The notes: generated by a model not told the origin, from the letters alone. Positions 1 through 8,865 are shown, numbered from the stretch's first letter. The stretch: 64,000 nt of DNA from Arthrobacter sp. Leaf337 (GCF_001423745.1 NZ_LMPC01000027.1:256958-320957); one strand, 5' to 3'. Numbers and translations are program-made.

Positions 1-125
1 CGACGATTGACCGGGTCCTGATCAAGGACTGTGCCGCGAAGATCGGCGAAGCGAAGACGGACCTCCAGGACATCCGGAAGGCCATCCGGGCTGCGTTCTG
101 GCGCCGCCTCGACGAGCTGGTTTAG
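1..125 (+). CDS. 3' end of an unidentified gene (partial)
   Basis: An open frame enters from the left edge (codons from position 3) and ends at TAG 123-125, giving about 40 C-terminal residues. The tail is charged and probably helical (ends WRRLDELV) and contains one Cys. There is too little to assign a family and no motif I recognise. The next gene starts 233 bases downstream, so this is probably a separate transcription unit. Confidence 0.5.
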   Translation, partial: TIDRVLIKDCAAKIGEAKTDLQDIRKAIRAAFWRRLDELV

Positions 126-358
126 CAGCGCCATGGCAACGCCCCGCAGAGGCCGGCAGCGCCGAAGTTGGTTGCGGCCGGGGCGCGTTCCGGGGCACCA
201 TGGTCCTATGCATCTGCAGCAACGATTTATCAGCCCTCGGCCGCTTTCCGGCCGCACGGGCTTCTTGTTGCGCGCATAATTTGCGGGCGCCGGGGTCCGT
301 CCGGTGCAGCGGCTGAGGGTGATTCTTCCCTTCCCAAAGCTGCCCCAAAGGATCCCCC
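126..358. other. intergenic region upstream of the PheS-like gene
   Basis: No convincing gene. Short open frames exist on both strands but have no ribosome binding site and no recognisable product. An AAAGGA ribosome binding site ends a few bases before the ATG at 359. I looked for a T-box-type leader, given the tRNA-synthetase-like gene downstream, and could not recognise one. Confidence 0.4.
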
Positions 359-1516
359 ATGAAGAACTACCTCTCCCTGACAGAACTCAATGCCGCACTC
401 GCCCTGCGCGACCTGACGGACCCCGCCACCGGAGCACACGCCATGCAGCGGCTGCTGGCGGACGTCGTCGCAGCGCTGGAACGGCGCTGGGACATCCCGT
501 CCGAAACCCACCGGCTCAACCCGCTGGTGGCCACCGCGGACAACTACGACCGGCTGGGCTATGCGCCCGGGGACGTCACCCGGAACTCCCGGTATTCGCG
601 CCATGTCAGCCCCACCGTGATGCTGCGGAGCCACACGTCGGCGGGCATCCCGGCAGTCCTCGACTCACTTCGCGGCGAGCAGGGCCGCTACGACCGGCTG
701 CATGTGCTGCCCGGGCTGGTCTACCGCCGGGACGCCATTGACCGCACGCATGTGGGGGCGCCGCACCAGGTTGATCTGTGGCGCATCACGGCGCGCGGCT
801 TGCTGGGGCCCGCGGACCTGCAGGCGATGATGGCGGCAGTTGTTGAAGCTGTACTTCCGGCGGCAGAGCACCCCGGCGTGCAGTGGCGGGCAACCCCGGC
901 CACGCACAGCTATACGGCGGCCGGCCGGCAGCTGGACGTATTCGTCACCCTGCCGGACGGCCGCAGCGGATGGCTGGAACTCGCCGAGTGCGGCCTGGTG
1001 GCTGCCCCGGTGCTGCGCAGCTCCGGCTTGGATCCCCGGAGGTGGGCCGGCCTGGCCCTCGGCATGGGGCTGGACAGGGCGCTCATGCTGCGCAAGGGCA
1101 TGGACGACATCCGGCTGCTCCGCTCGGAAGATCAGGAGATCCAGGCGCAGCTGCTGGACTTGACGCCCTACCGCCCGGTTTCACTCATGCCTGCAGTCTG
1201 CCGGGACCTCTCGCTGGTACTCACGGACTCTGCCGACGCCGACGTCGAGCTGCTGGGCGACCTCGCACGGTCCGCCCTTGGCAAGGAGGCGGATGTCCTT
1301 GCCACCCTGGAGATCAAAGCAGTGACGCCGACGGCGGAACTGCCGCCGGCCGCCGTCGACCGCCTCCGCATGGGGCCGGGCGACGTCAATGTCCTGCTCC
1401 GTCTGGCGCTCCAGCCGCTCGACCGGACGCTGACCGATGAGCAGGCGAACCGGCTGCGGGACCGGGTGTACGTTGCGCTGCACCAGGGAAAGGTGCAGGA
1501 GCTGATCGCCGGCTAG
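359..1516 (+). CDS. stand-alone PheS-like ligase with FDX-ACB domain
   Basis: A 385-residue protein with the class II phenylalanyl-tRNA synthetase alpha-type catalytic core. Motif 2 is near residues 120-142 (VYRRDAIDRTH, then HQVD) and motif 3 near 229-257 (GLALGMGLDRALMLRKGMDD). A C-terminal ferredoxin-fold anticodon-binding domain (FDX-ACB) spans about 280-385 (CRDLSLVL ... LDRTLTDEQ). This single-chain layout resembles mitochondrial PheRS; bacterial PheRS is a PheS/PheT tetramer with FDX-ACB on PheT. The PheS motif HQxEG reads HQVDLW here, so phenylalanine specificity is doubtful. There is no PheT-like editing region. From unverified memory, protein-family naming includes a 'PheS-related mystery ligase', which would fit. 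It precedes four lipoprotein genes on the same strand (71-base gap). Fold: confident. Substrate: unknown. Confidence 0.85.
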   Translation: MKNYLSLTELNAALALRDLTDPATGAHAMQRLLADVVAALERRWDIPSETHRLNPLVATADNYDRLGYAPGDVTRNSRYSRHVSPTVMLRSHTSAGIPAVLDSLRGEQGRYDRLHVLPGLVYRRDAIDRTHVGAPHQVDLWRITARGLLGPADLQAMMAAVVEAVLPAAEHPGVQWRATPATHSYTAAGRQLDVFVTLPDGRSGWLELAECGLVAAPVLRSSGLDPRRWAGLALGMGLDRALMLRKGMDDIRLLRSEDQEIQAQLLDLTPYRPVSLMPAVCRDLSLVLTDSADADVELLGDLARSALGKEADVLATLEIKAVTPTAELPPAAVDRLRMGPGDVNVLLRLALQPLDRTLTDEQANRLRDRVYVALHQGKVQELIAG

Positions 1517-1587
1517 GCTTTCCCCGGGGCGGGTCAGGGCCCCGGCAGGGGTCCGGACCAGCCCTTTTCAACAGGTAAGTTGGAGGT

Positions 1588-2049
1588 ATGTTTTCACGTT
1601 CAACCGGGCCCTGGCGGCTGTCTGCGCTGAGGCGCGTCGTCGGCATGGCGGCTCTCGGCGCCTGCCTCGTGGTGGCCGCTTCGGCCTGCTCCTCAGCCGT
1701 GTCCATCGAGAATGCGGACGTCCCGGCCTGGAAGGCCACGGCCCTGCCAACCGTCGGCGGAACCGTGCTGGAGGATGCCGGCAGGATCCTGAACCGCCAG
1801 CCGCTGGTCAAGGACGCAGCCGACGTTCCGGCCGGCGTCTACACGCTGACGATGACGTGCGACGGCGGGGGCAAGGCCTTCTTCACGGTCAGTACCGGAG
1901 GAACGAAGCTCGCCGAAGCCGGGGCCGCCTGCAACGGCAGCCGCGAGCGCGCCAAAGTCACTGTCCCTGCCACCGGGCCCGTGCAGATCAGTACCTCCAG
2001 CGTGGACGCTCCGCTTATCTACGCCTACTATTTGGCGGCGGCGGGCTAG
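1588..2049 (+). CDS. small lipoprotein, member 1 of the tandem array
   Basis: A 153-residue protein with a basic n-region, a hydrophobic stretch and a lipobox-like ASAC near residue 34, so probably a membrane-anchored lipoprotein. The mature part holds a domain shared with the next three genes: a PAGVYTLTMTC strand, a short FFTVSTGG strand, then a second Cys about 25 residues later (GAACNG). The two Cys could form a disulfide outside the cell. A strong GGAGG ribosome binding site precedes ATG 1588. It is the most divergent array member (its lipobox lacks the GCEY form). I know no characterised family. Confidence 0.75.
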   Translation: MFSRSTGPWRLSALRRVVGMAALGACLVVAASACSSAVSIENADVPAWKATALPTVGGTVLEDAGRILNRQPLVKDAADVPAGVYTLTMTCDGGGKAFFTVSTGGTKLAEAGAACNGSRERAKVTVPATGPVQISTSSVDAPLIYAYYLAAAG

Positions 2050-2093
2050 CTGTGTGACTTGCACCGTCAGCGATGGTGCGTATGCTCAGGGGC

Positions 2094-2970
2094 ATGTCAG
2101 CTCTTTGGGGGAAGCGGATGGTCAGCGTTGCCGTGGTTGTGCCTATTCTGGCCCTGCTCGCCGCGGTGCTAGGCGGTTGCGAATACGGCACGGACCAGTA
2201 CGCGGACGACGGCGATCCTGATCAGTCCCGACCGACCGCCGGTGCGTCCCAGCTGCCAACGGATGCTGGCCGGGACCTCTCGGATTCCCGGGCCGCCCGA
2301 CGTAGCCCGCAGGACAATATCGACGCGCTGGCCGAGCTGCTGGGCAGCCCTGACGGGAGCGGGCTTCCCTACATGTCAGGCGGCACGGCCTCGTGGACCG
2401 CTGACATTCCTGCCGGGGAGTACTTCCTTACAGCTGCATGCGTTGCCGCACCGGGCGCGGAACTGGTGGTGCGACTGGGGAGCGCCGACCCGGAACGCAC
2501 CTCTTTCCGCTGCGGAATGGGCAAGGTGACGTACTTGGACCACAAGGGTGGCAGGATCAGCGCCGAAGTTGTGCCGCCGGCCGATGCGCCGTACTTCGTC
2601 ACAGGCGTCAGGCTGGATCCCGACAAAGCGCCTCGTGGCCCCTCTGCCGCCGTAACAACAGCCTGGGCTGCCGGAGAGCTCGGCCGAATTCCGGGGTTAT
2701 CCATGGGAAGGCCAGTGGCATCATTCCGGCGCGCCCGCAGTGGCGGGCAAGCTTACCTTCACGTTCGTCTGCGACGGGCCCGTCATGGTGGACATCACCG
2801 TTCTCCGGCCCAAGGGTACGGATCTGTTCCGAGGCGACGTTCCCTGCGGCAGGCCGTTTTCGGCCGATTTGCCAGTAGGACCCGACGGCGTAATGGTGAT
2901 GATGGACTCGAACAACTATCCCGTCCAGTCTGCCTACAGCCTGGTGCCCGCCGCCGGAGGCGGGCAGTGA
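2094..2970 (+). pseudogene. lipoprotein member 2, two domains, frameshifted
   Basis: Start chosen at ATG 2094, giving the signal peptide its basic GKR n-region; ATG 2073 and 2118 are alternatives. The lipobox is GGCEY. The first domain copy (PAGEYFLTAAC ... SFRCGMGK) reads in the 2094 frame to about 2655. A second copy (AGKLTFTFVCDGP ... DVPCGRPF ... QSAYSLV) reads in the +1 frame and stops at TGA 2968-2970. In the +1 frame a TAA at 2653-2655 closes the route upstream, so the frame changes between about 2656 and 2740. Without the change, the original frame runs through nonsense into the next gene. It may be a true mutation, a sequencing error or, less likely, programmed shifting. The stop overlaps the next ATG (TGATG). 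Confidence 0.65.
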
Positions 2971-3542
2971 TGGGGACCCTGGCCCGACGCCGGGCGGCCT
3001 TGCTGGCGGCAGCGGCCCTGATTGCGGTCGCCGTGGCCGGGTGTGAATACGCGGACGATGTCGGGCCAAATCAGTCCCGACCGACCGGCCGCCCGGCAAC
3101 CACGGTTGCCGGGCGGCCGGTTCCGCTCGCTAGCATGGATCCCGCACTCGAGGCTGAGCTGGAACGAAACATGGCCGCCGTCGAACTGAAGCTGGCGGAC
3201 CTGCCCGCGGGGGCGAGCGGCGGCGCAGGGAGTATCGGCGGGCACAGCAGCGCGGGCGGCGGACTCACATTCAGCGTCGTCCTGACACAGGCGGGGACAT
3301 ATACGCTCACGGCCATCTGCGTAGGCGCGGACAAGGCGAAGCTGATGGTCACCTCACGCGGAGCAGTCAGCAGCTCCCAAGGCAACGATGTGCTGTGCGG
3401 AACGCTGGTCAAATGGCGGGTGGAGCTGGGAACCGGGCCGGTCACCGTCCACCTCGTGAGTCCGGACGAAGCCGGCCTCCACAAAGCCGCAGTGGGCGTT
3501 GTACGCATCTTCGACCCCGTGCCTGGCGACCCCGTGCTCTGA
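2970..3542 (+). CDS. small lipoprotein, member 3 of the tandem array
   Basis: A 190-residue lipoprotein. MGTLARRR n-region, Ala-rich hydrophobic core and lipobox VAGCEY near residue 25. After a linker, the family domain appears as LTQAGTYTLTAIC, then a second Cys (NDVLCGTLVKW) and a beta-rich end. It shares an 18-base stretch (ATCAGTCCCGACCGACCG) after the lipobox with member 2, which points to recent tandem duplication. The start codon overlaps the stop of member 2, so translation is probably coupled. An upstream in-frame extension exists only because the frameshifted neighbour lacks a stop in this frame. Confidence 0.75.
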   Translation: MGTLARRRAALLAAAALIAVAVAGCEYADDVGPNQSRPTGRPATTVAGRPVPLASMDPALEAELERNMAAVELKLADLPAGASGGAGSIGGHSSAGGGLTFSVVLTQAGTYTLTAICVGADKAKLMVTSRGAVSSSQGNDVLCGTLVKWRVELGTGPVTVHLVSPDEAGLHKAAVGVVRIFDPVPGDPVL

Positions 3543-3614
3543 CGTTCGCGTGGCTCGGTTGGCCGCGTCCGGCCGCCTCTGGTTCGGGCCTGTCTGCGGG
3601 CCTAGAGTCAGAGT

Positions 3615-4154
3615 ATGCACACCGTGCGGGCACCCCTGGTGCCACGGCGGACGGCCGCGGCAGCCGCCGTCGTGCTTTCCGGTGTTCTGGCCGCAGGAGC
3701 GGCGCTGGGCGGCTGCGAGTACGTGTACGACGACGGCCGCGGGCCGCTGCCGACCGCAACGGCGCCGCCGTTTACGGATCCGGCACTCCCGCAGGACCCC
3801 CGCCGGAACCTGCCGGTGACCGGCGCGGAACTTGATCAATGGGTGGAACAGGTCCTCCCGGAGACGGCCGGGCAGGTTTTCCATACGGGCTTCGGGCTGC
3901 TCAAAGCGGGCACCACGCGCCAGGAAAGCACCGGGCACCTGCCAAGCGGGACGTACTCGCTGACGCTGGCCTGCAAGAGCCCCCGCCGGGTGTCGTTCAC
4001 GGTACGCAACGGGGAGCTCGCGCTCGTGGACCTAAGCCTGCGGTGCGGAACGTCAAGGGTGAACGTGATCCATGTGGCGAATGACGCCGTGCTCAGTGTG
4101 GAAGTGGCAGCACAGTCGGCAGCGAACTTCGCCTACCGGATCAGCCGGCTCTGA
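3615..4154 (+). CDS. small lipoprotein, member 4 of the tandem array
   Basis: A 179-residue lipoprotein with a basic n-region (VPRR), hydrophobic stretch and lipobox LGGCEY near residue 34, followed by YVYDDGRGP. The mature region has the family signature PSGTYSLTLAC, SFTVRNGEL and a second Cys in SLRCGTS. The gene lies 72 bases after member 3 and converges with trhO (6-base gap). The GCEY lipobox, the G-x-Y-x-L-T strand and the two Cys show common descent with members 2 and 3. Function unknown; binding at the outer face of the membrane is only a guess. Confidence 0.75.
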   Translation: MHTVRAPLVPRRTAAAAAVVLSGVLAAGAALGGCEYVYDDGRGPLPTATAPPFTDPALPQDPRRNLPVTGAELDQWVEQVLPETAGQVFHTGFGLLKAGTTRQESTGHLPSGTYSLTLACKSPRRVSFTVRNGELALVDLSLRCGTSRVNVIHVANDAVLSVEVAAQSAANFAYRISRL

Positions 4155-4160
4155 ACCGGA

Positions 4161-5054
4161 CTAGGCAGCGCAGCCTTCCGGGCAGCGGAGGGTCTCCGGG
4201 CTGGAGGCGCACTCCGCGCAGTACAGCGTGAGGGTGCGGCAGCTCGGGTTGGAGCAGTTCTCGAATTTGCTGGTGGGGCCCGAACAGCGAACGCACTCGC
4301 CGATCGTTTTGGCGTCCTCGCTGAATTCGAGGTGCATGCGCTTGTCGAAGACGTAGAGCGACCCTTCCCAGAGGCCCTGGTCCTTGAAGGTTTCGCCGTA
4401 GCGGACAATTCCGCCGTCGAGCTGGTAGACCTCCTTGAAGCCTCGGTTCACCATGAGGCTGGAGAGCACCTCGCAGCGGATTCCGCCGGTGCAGTAGGTG
4501 ACCACCGGTTTGTCCTTGAGGGAATCGTACTTACCGGACTCGAGTTCCTTGATGAAGTCGTGCGTGGTGGCCACATCCGGAACTATCGCGTCCTTGAACT
4601 TGCCGATCTGGGCTTCAAACGCGTTGCGGCCGTCGAAGAACACCACGTCCTCGCCGCTTTCCTTCTTGGCGTCCACCAGCTCGTGGAGTTCCTCGGGCTT
4701 GAGATGCGTGCCTCCACCCACCACGCCGTCGGCGTCCACCTTGAGTTCGCCGGGGGCACCGAAAGACACGATCTCATCCCGCACCTTGACGCTGAGGCGG
4801 GGGAAGTCGGCCGCTCCACCGTCCGACCATTTGACGTCGATGCCGTGGAAGCCCTTGTATTCGCGCGTTGTCTTCACGTACTGTTTGACAGCGTTCAGCT
4901 CGCCGCCCACGGTGGCGTTGATGCCGTCCTTGGAGATGAGGATGCGGCCGGTCAGGCCCAGCTTTTCGCAGAGGGCGCGCTGCCACAGGCGCACGGCGTC
5001 GGGGTCCGCGATCGGAGTAAAGCCGTAAAAGAGCACAATTCGGTTCAAAGCCAC
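4161..5054 (-). CDS. trhO: tRNA uridine(34) hydroxylase, rhodanese family
   Basis: A 297-residue protein matching the TrhO/YceA family, which hydroxylates U34 of certain tRNAs in an oxygen-dependent step toward 5-carboxymethoxyuridine-type modifications. An N-terminal acylphosphatase-like part (GRILISKDGINATVGG) precedes a rhodanese domain with the active-site loop CTGGIRCE, whose Cys188 is the expected catalytic residue. The C-terminus is Cys-rich (CVRC, CSNPSC, CAEC, CPEGC), probably a zinc-binding tail. It starts at GTG 5054; length is typical for the short-tailed family members. Convergent with lipoprotein 4. Confidence 0.9.
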   Translation of the reverse strand: MALNRIVLFYGFTPIADPDAVRLWQRALCEKLGLTGRILISKDGINATVGGELNAVKQYVKTTREYKGFHGIDVKWSDGGAADFPRLSVKVRDEIVSFGAPGELKVDADGVVGGGTHLKPEELHELVDAKKESGEDVVFFDGRNAFEAQIGKFKDAIVPDVATTHDFIKELESGKYDSLKDKPVVTYCTGGIRCEVLSSLMVNRGFKEVYQLDGGIVRYGETFKDQGLWEGSLYVFDKRMHLEFSEDAKTIGECVRCSGPTSKFENCSNPSCRTLTLYCAECASSPETLRCPEGCAA

Positions 5055-5198
5055 GTGTTTAAGGGTACTTGCTGACTGAAAGCGGCTGAAACGGGGCCTT
5101 TGCCTCTACCGGCGGCTCCGGTCACAATTCAGTAAGCAAGCCCGCTTCCCGGCCCATACCCCCTGTTGCTCGCGGCAGGGCTGGAATACTCTCATCAC

Positions 5199-5891
5199 AT
5201 GAGCCCAGACGCCATGGTTGAAGACATCACCCGCCTCGTGGAAATCTGGGTGACCGGATGGGCCGGTTGCCGAGGCTACGAGACGCGAACGGAAGGCCGC
5301 TTCCCGGCCGCGCTGCGCGCGGACACCACCAAGGAGTGGGAGTACTTCGCCCACGATCCCTCTGACACCGAATTCGCCGAGCTCGCCGCCAAGACCGCCG
5401 AAGCTCCGGCCAGGATCCTCACCATACTGACCAACGACGTCGCTCGATACACCTATTTGGCGCAGCAACACGGGCTGAACGTCACATCTGCATCCCAGAC
5501 GATGATGATCGTGGACATGGAAACCCAGGACTCCGAAGATCCTTGGCTTTCCGACGATGACTTGAAGCTGACCACATCCAAGAAGGACAACGTCCACCAC
5601 GCCGTGGTGCGCGCCGGTGAGGCCGTTGCCGCCAGCGGACGCGTTTTTGTGGTGGGTCACACCGCCGTCTTCGACAAGATCGTCACGGAACCGGCCTACC
5701 AGCGGCGCGGCCTGGGAAGTTTCATCATGAAGGCGCTGGCGGCGCAGGCCTTTGAGCACGACGTGGAAAATGGCCTGCTGCTGGCTTCCCTTGACGGGCA
5801 GAAGCTGTACTCGCACCTGGGCTGGACCACCTTGTGCCATGTGCTGATGCTGTCCGCCTCGGACGAAGGCTCCGACCTGTCCGTCGGCTGA
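5199..5891 (+). CDS. GNAT-family N-acetyltransferase
   Basis: A 230-residue protein with a GNAT fold in its C-terminal half. Motif A is visible as YQRRGLGSFIMKAL, the acetyl-CoA pyrophosphate-binding loop (QxxGxG/A), followed by a GLLLASLDGQKLYSHLGW segment typical of motif B. The N-terminal half has no clear match. ATG 5199 is preferred over an upstream TTG at 5166 because the extension is short and atypical; ATG 5214 is also possible. Acceptor substrate unknown. The upstream neighbour trhO is divergent. Confidence 0.8.
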   Translation: MSPDAMVEDITRLVEIWVTGWAGCRGYETRTEGRFPAALRADTTKEWEYFAHDPSDTEFAELAAKTAEAPARILTILTNDVARYTYLAQQHGLNVTSASQTMMIVDMETQDSEDPWLSDDDLKLTTSKKDNVHHAVVRAGEAVAASGRVFVVGHTAVFDKIVTEPAYQRRGLGSFIMKALAAQAFEHDVENGLLLASLDGQKLYSHLGWTTLCHVLMLSASDEGSDLSVG

Positions 5892-6005
5892 CGCTGCCTG
5901 GACCGGCAGGCTTGTTGATGCTGGTCGTCGCTGCCGGCTGCGTCCGGGGGCGTAATTCCGGCTGTTCGTGCCGGGCGATTTGAGCCCGGATGAAACAATA
6001 CTGAA

Positions 6006-8432
6006 GTGAACCCCCATGACTCCCTGATTCCCCTGCTGGGCCGTGGCCCGGACCCGGAACAGCTGCGTCATGTCCGCACCATTCCCGCCCGGCAGGCGGT
6101 GAACGAACCGTGGCCGGAATGGGTCCACCCCGACCTCGTCAAGGCATACGGCACGCTGGGTATCCACGAGCCGTACCGTCACCAGATCCAGGCGGCAAAC
6201 CTTGCCCACGGCGGGGAGCATGTGGTGATCGCCACCGGCACAGCGTCCGGCAAATCGCTTGCCTATCAGCTGCCTGCGCTGGACGCGATCCACCGCTCGG
6301 AGCTGCGGGTACTTGCCGAACCTGGAAAGATCCACGACGACGGCGCCGTCGCCTTATACCTCTCACCCACCAAGGCCCTGGCCGCCGATCAGCTCGCTGC
6401 CATCAGCTCTCTCAGGCTCCCGACCGTCAGGGCTGAAACGTACGACGGCGACACGGACCCCGCGTCGAGGCGCTGGATACGGGACCACGCGAACGTAATT
6501 CTGGCCAACCCCGACATGCTGCACTTCGGCATCCTGCCCAACCATGCCTGGTGGGCCAGCTTCTTCCGTCGGCTCAAGTACGTCATTGTGGACGAGGCCC
6601 ATAGCTACCGGGGTGTCTTCGGTTCCCATGTAGCCAACCTGATGCGGCGACTGAGGCGAATCTGTGCCTATTACAGCGCCGGCGCCTCCCAGCCCGGCCC
6701 GGTGTTCATCGCGGCCTCGGCAACGGCATCCGAGCCGGGAACGTCCTTCGGCCGGCTCATCGGGGCACCCGTCCGGGCTGTGTCCGAGGATTCCTCACCG
6801 CACGGCTCCACCACGGTTGCCTTCTGGGAGCCGGCCCTGACGGAGCTGCGTGGCGAGAACGGTGCGAAGGAACGCCGGACGGCCGTGGCGGAAACCGCCG
6901 AGCTGCTGGCCAATCTGGTGTCCTCCCGCATCCGGACGATTGCGTTCATCAAGTCCCGGCGCGGGGCGGAGACCATCTCGGCAATCACCAAGCGGCTCCT
7001 GGATGAGGTGGATCCCAGCCTCCCCCAGCGCGTTGCCGCCTACCGTTCCGGCTACCTCCCGGAGGAACGGCGGGCTCTGGAGAGGGCCCTGAGGTCCGGG
7101 GAACTCCTGGGTGTCTCCAGTACATCGGCGCTCGAACTCGGCATCGACATCTCCGGGCTCGACGCCGTCCTGGTCGCTGGCTGGCCCGGCACCAGGGCTT
7201 CCCTGTTCCAGCAGATTGGCCGGGCGGGGCGGGCCGGCCAGGACGCCATCGCCGCTTTTGTGGCCAGCGACGATCCCTTGGACACCTACCTGGTGAACCA
7301 CCCCGAAGCCATCTTTGATGTTTCGGTTGAAGCGACGGTATTCGATCCCTCCAATCCGTACGTGCTGGGGCCGCACCTGTGCGCCGCCGCAGCTGAACTG
7401 CCGCTGGGTTATGCAGAACTTGAACTGTTCGGCCCCACGTCGGAGAAACTGCTGGACCAGCTGGTGTCCCAGGGTTACCTGCGGAAGCGGCCGGCAGGCT
7501 GGTTCTGGACGCATCCGCAAAGCGCGGCGGCCATGGTGAATCTGCGCGCCGACGGTGGGGGTCCGGTGAGCATCGTCGACGCCGAGACAGGTTCCCTGCT
7601 CGGCACGATGGACTCTCCGCAAACGCATTACCAGGCCCACACGGGTGCCGTGTACGTGCATCAGGGCGACAGCTATGTCGTGGAGGACCTGAAGGAGGGA
7701 GACCACTGCGTGATGGTGCGCCGCGCCAACCCGGACTACTACACCACGGCCCGCGACGTCACCCAGATCGAGGTCCTGGAGACGCAGCGGACAGCTCAGT
7801 GGGGCGACGTCGCCGTGCACTTCGGCGATGTGAAGGTAACAACACAGGTGGTCTCCTTCCAGCGCAAGGCACTGATTTCGAATGAGATTTTGGGCGAGGA
7901 ACCGCTTGAGCTGGGCGCCCGGGACCTGTTCACCAAGGCTGTGTGGTTTGTGGTGGACAACCGTTCGCTGACGGGGGCGGGGCTGATCGAAGCCCAGTTC
8001 CCCGGCGCATTGCACGCCGCCGAACATGCTGCCATCGGGCTGCTCCCGCTCGTCGCTTCCAGCGACCGCTGGGACATCGGCGGGGTGTCCACTGCCATTC
8101 ACGCCGACACCGGAGTGCCCACCATCTTCGTGTATGACGGGCACCCCGGCGGCGCAGGCTTTGCCGAACGCGGCTTCGACAAGGCCAAGGTATGGCTTTC
8201 CGCGACCCGTGACGCCATAGCGGCCTGCGAGTGCGACGCCGGCTGCCCGTCCTGTGTGCAGTCGCCCAAATGCGGCAACAAGAACAACCCGCTGGACAAG
8301 GCCGCGGCGATCACCTTGATCGACGTCCTCCTCAAGGACGCCACCGAGCAGCCCGCCGGGCAGCCTGCCGGGCAGCCGGGAGCTCCCCGGCCGCATACCG
8401 CCGGGGCGGAAGAGCGCGCGGCCCGCTTCTGA
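6006..8432 (+). CDS. DEAD/DEAH helicase with DUF1998, MrfA-like
   Basis: An 808-residue superfamily 2 helicase. Walker A is ATGTASGKSLAYQLP (about residues 76-90), motif II is VIVDEAHSY, motif III SAT lies in AASATASEP, and motif VI is QQIGRAGRAGQ. The C-terminal MZB/DUF1998 region ends in a four-Cys cluster (CECDAGCPSC, KCGNKN), as in Bacillus MrfA (YprA) and fungal Hrq1, which act in repair of mitomycin-type DNA damage. The start is GTG 6006; no in-frame ATG is close. A helicase of this type lies next to the tad-like locus in mycobacteria too, so the neighbourhood is conserved. It ends 7 bases from the convergent tad operon. Confidence 0.9.
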   Translation: MNPHDSLIPLLGRGPDPEQLRHVRTIPARQAVNEPWPEWVHPDLVKAYGTLGIHEPYRHQIQAANLAHGGEHVVIATGTASGKSLAYQLPALDAIHRSELRVLAEPGKIHDDGAVALYLSPTKALAADQLAAISSLRLPTVRAETYDGDTDPASRRWIRDHANVILANPDMLHFGILPNHAWWASFFRRLKYVIVDEAHSYRGVFGSHVANLMRRLRRICAYYSAGASQPGPVFIAASATASEPGTSFGRLIGAPVRAVSEDSSPHGSTTVAFWEPALTELRGENGAKERRTAVAETAELLANLVSSRIRTIAFIKSRRGAETISAITKRLLDEVDPSLPQRVAAYRSGYLPEERRALERALRSGELLGVSSTSALELGIDISGLDAVLVAGWPGTRASLFQQIGRAGRAGQDAIAAFVASDDPLDTYLVNHPEAIFDVSVEATVFDPSNPYVLGPHLCAAAAELPLGYAELELFGPTSEKLLDQLVSQGYLRKRPAGWFWTHPQSAAAMVNLRADGGGPVSIVDAETGSLLGTMDSPQTHYQAHTGAVYVHQGDSYVVEDLKEGDHCVMVRRANPDYYTTARDVTQIEVLETQRTAQWGDVAVHFGDVKVTTQVVSFQRKALISNEILGEEPLELGARDLFTKAVWFVVDNRSLTGAGLIEAQFPGALHAAEHAAIGLLPLVASSDRWDIGGVSTAIHADTGVPTIFVYDGHPGGAGFAERGFDKAKVWLSATRDAIAACECDAGCPSCVQSPKCGNKNNPLDKAAAITLIDVLLKDATEQPAGQPAGQPGAPRPHTAGAEERAARF

Positions 8433-8439
8433 GACCGGC

Positions 8440-8865
8440 CTATGGCGGCGGGCCTGCCCGGGCATGCCCGGTGGCCGTGCCGAACATGCTTCGGTTCAGG
8501 AGCTCCGTCCGCACCTCCATTGTGTTGCTTCCCCCTTCCGTGCAGCTGGTGATTTTCGCCCCGTGCAGGCCTGCGACGTCGGCCGCAACGGTGCACGGCA
8601 CACCCTGGCTGATCCCTCGCAGTGCGTCCGCGGCGGCCAGCGCTGCGAGGTCCGCAGCTGCTGCAGCCCTTGACGCCATCACGGCTGACTGAGCCAGGAG
8701 CAGCATCAGCGCCATCGCCACCATCAGCACCATCCCGAGCCCGGCGGCAAGAACCGTCCCGGATCCGCGCTCATGAGCCTGGCCCGGATGGCCATTTTCC
8801 ACAGTCAGCGGGTCCGGAAGCCCGGCTTCCGAGTTTCCCCGCGGCGAAATTGCCGGCGCGCTCAC
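8440..8865 (-). CDS. TadE-like protein, Rv3654c type
   Basis: A 141-residue protein with one strong hydrophobic segment (GTVLAAGLGMVLMVAMALMLLLAQ, about residues 37-60) followed by ASRAAAAADLAALAAADAL, the pattern of actinobacterial Rv3654c-type pseudopilin-like proteins at the end of tad loci. Two Cys follow (PCTVAA, TSCTEG). It is the last gene of the minus-strand tad operon; its start overlaps the stop of the TadE gene by 4 bases (ATGA). Likely a minor pilin or pilus assembly factor in the membrane. Confidence 0.8.
   Translation of the reverse strand: MSAPAISPRGNSEAGLPDPLTVENGHPGQAHERGSGTVLAAGLGMVLMVAMALMLLLAQSAVMASRAAAAADLAALAAADALRGISQGVPCTVAADVAGLHGAKITSCTEGGSNTMEVRTELLNRSMFGTATGHARAGPPP

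Noticed and set aside
2073..3542. One 489-residue lipoprotein gene
   Set aside because: The middle third is out of frame with the second domain copy, and the last part has its own signal peptide and lipobox. It is a frameshifted gene followed by a separate gene.
6795..8465. 556-residue open frame opposite the helicase gene
   Set aside because: A GC-driven antisense shadow with no recognisable domain, lying fully over a well-supported gene.
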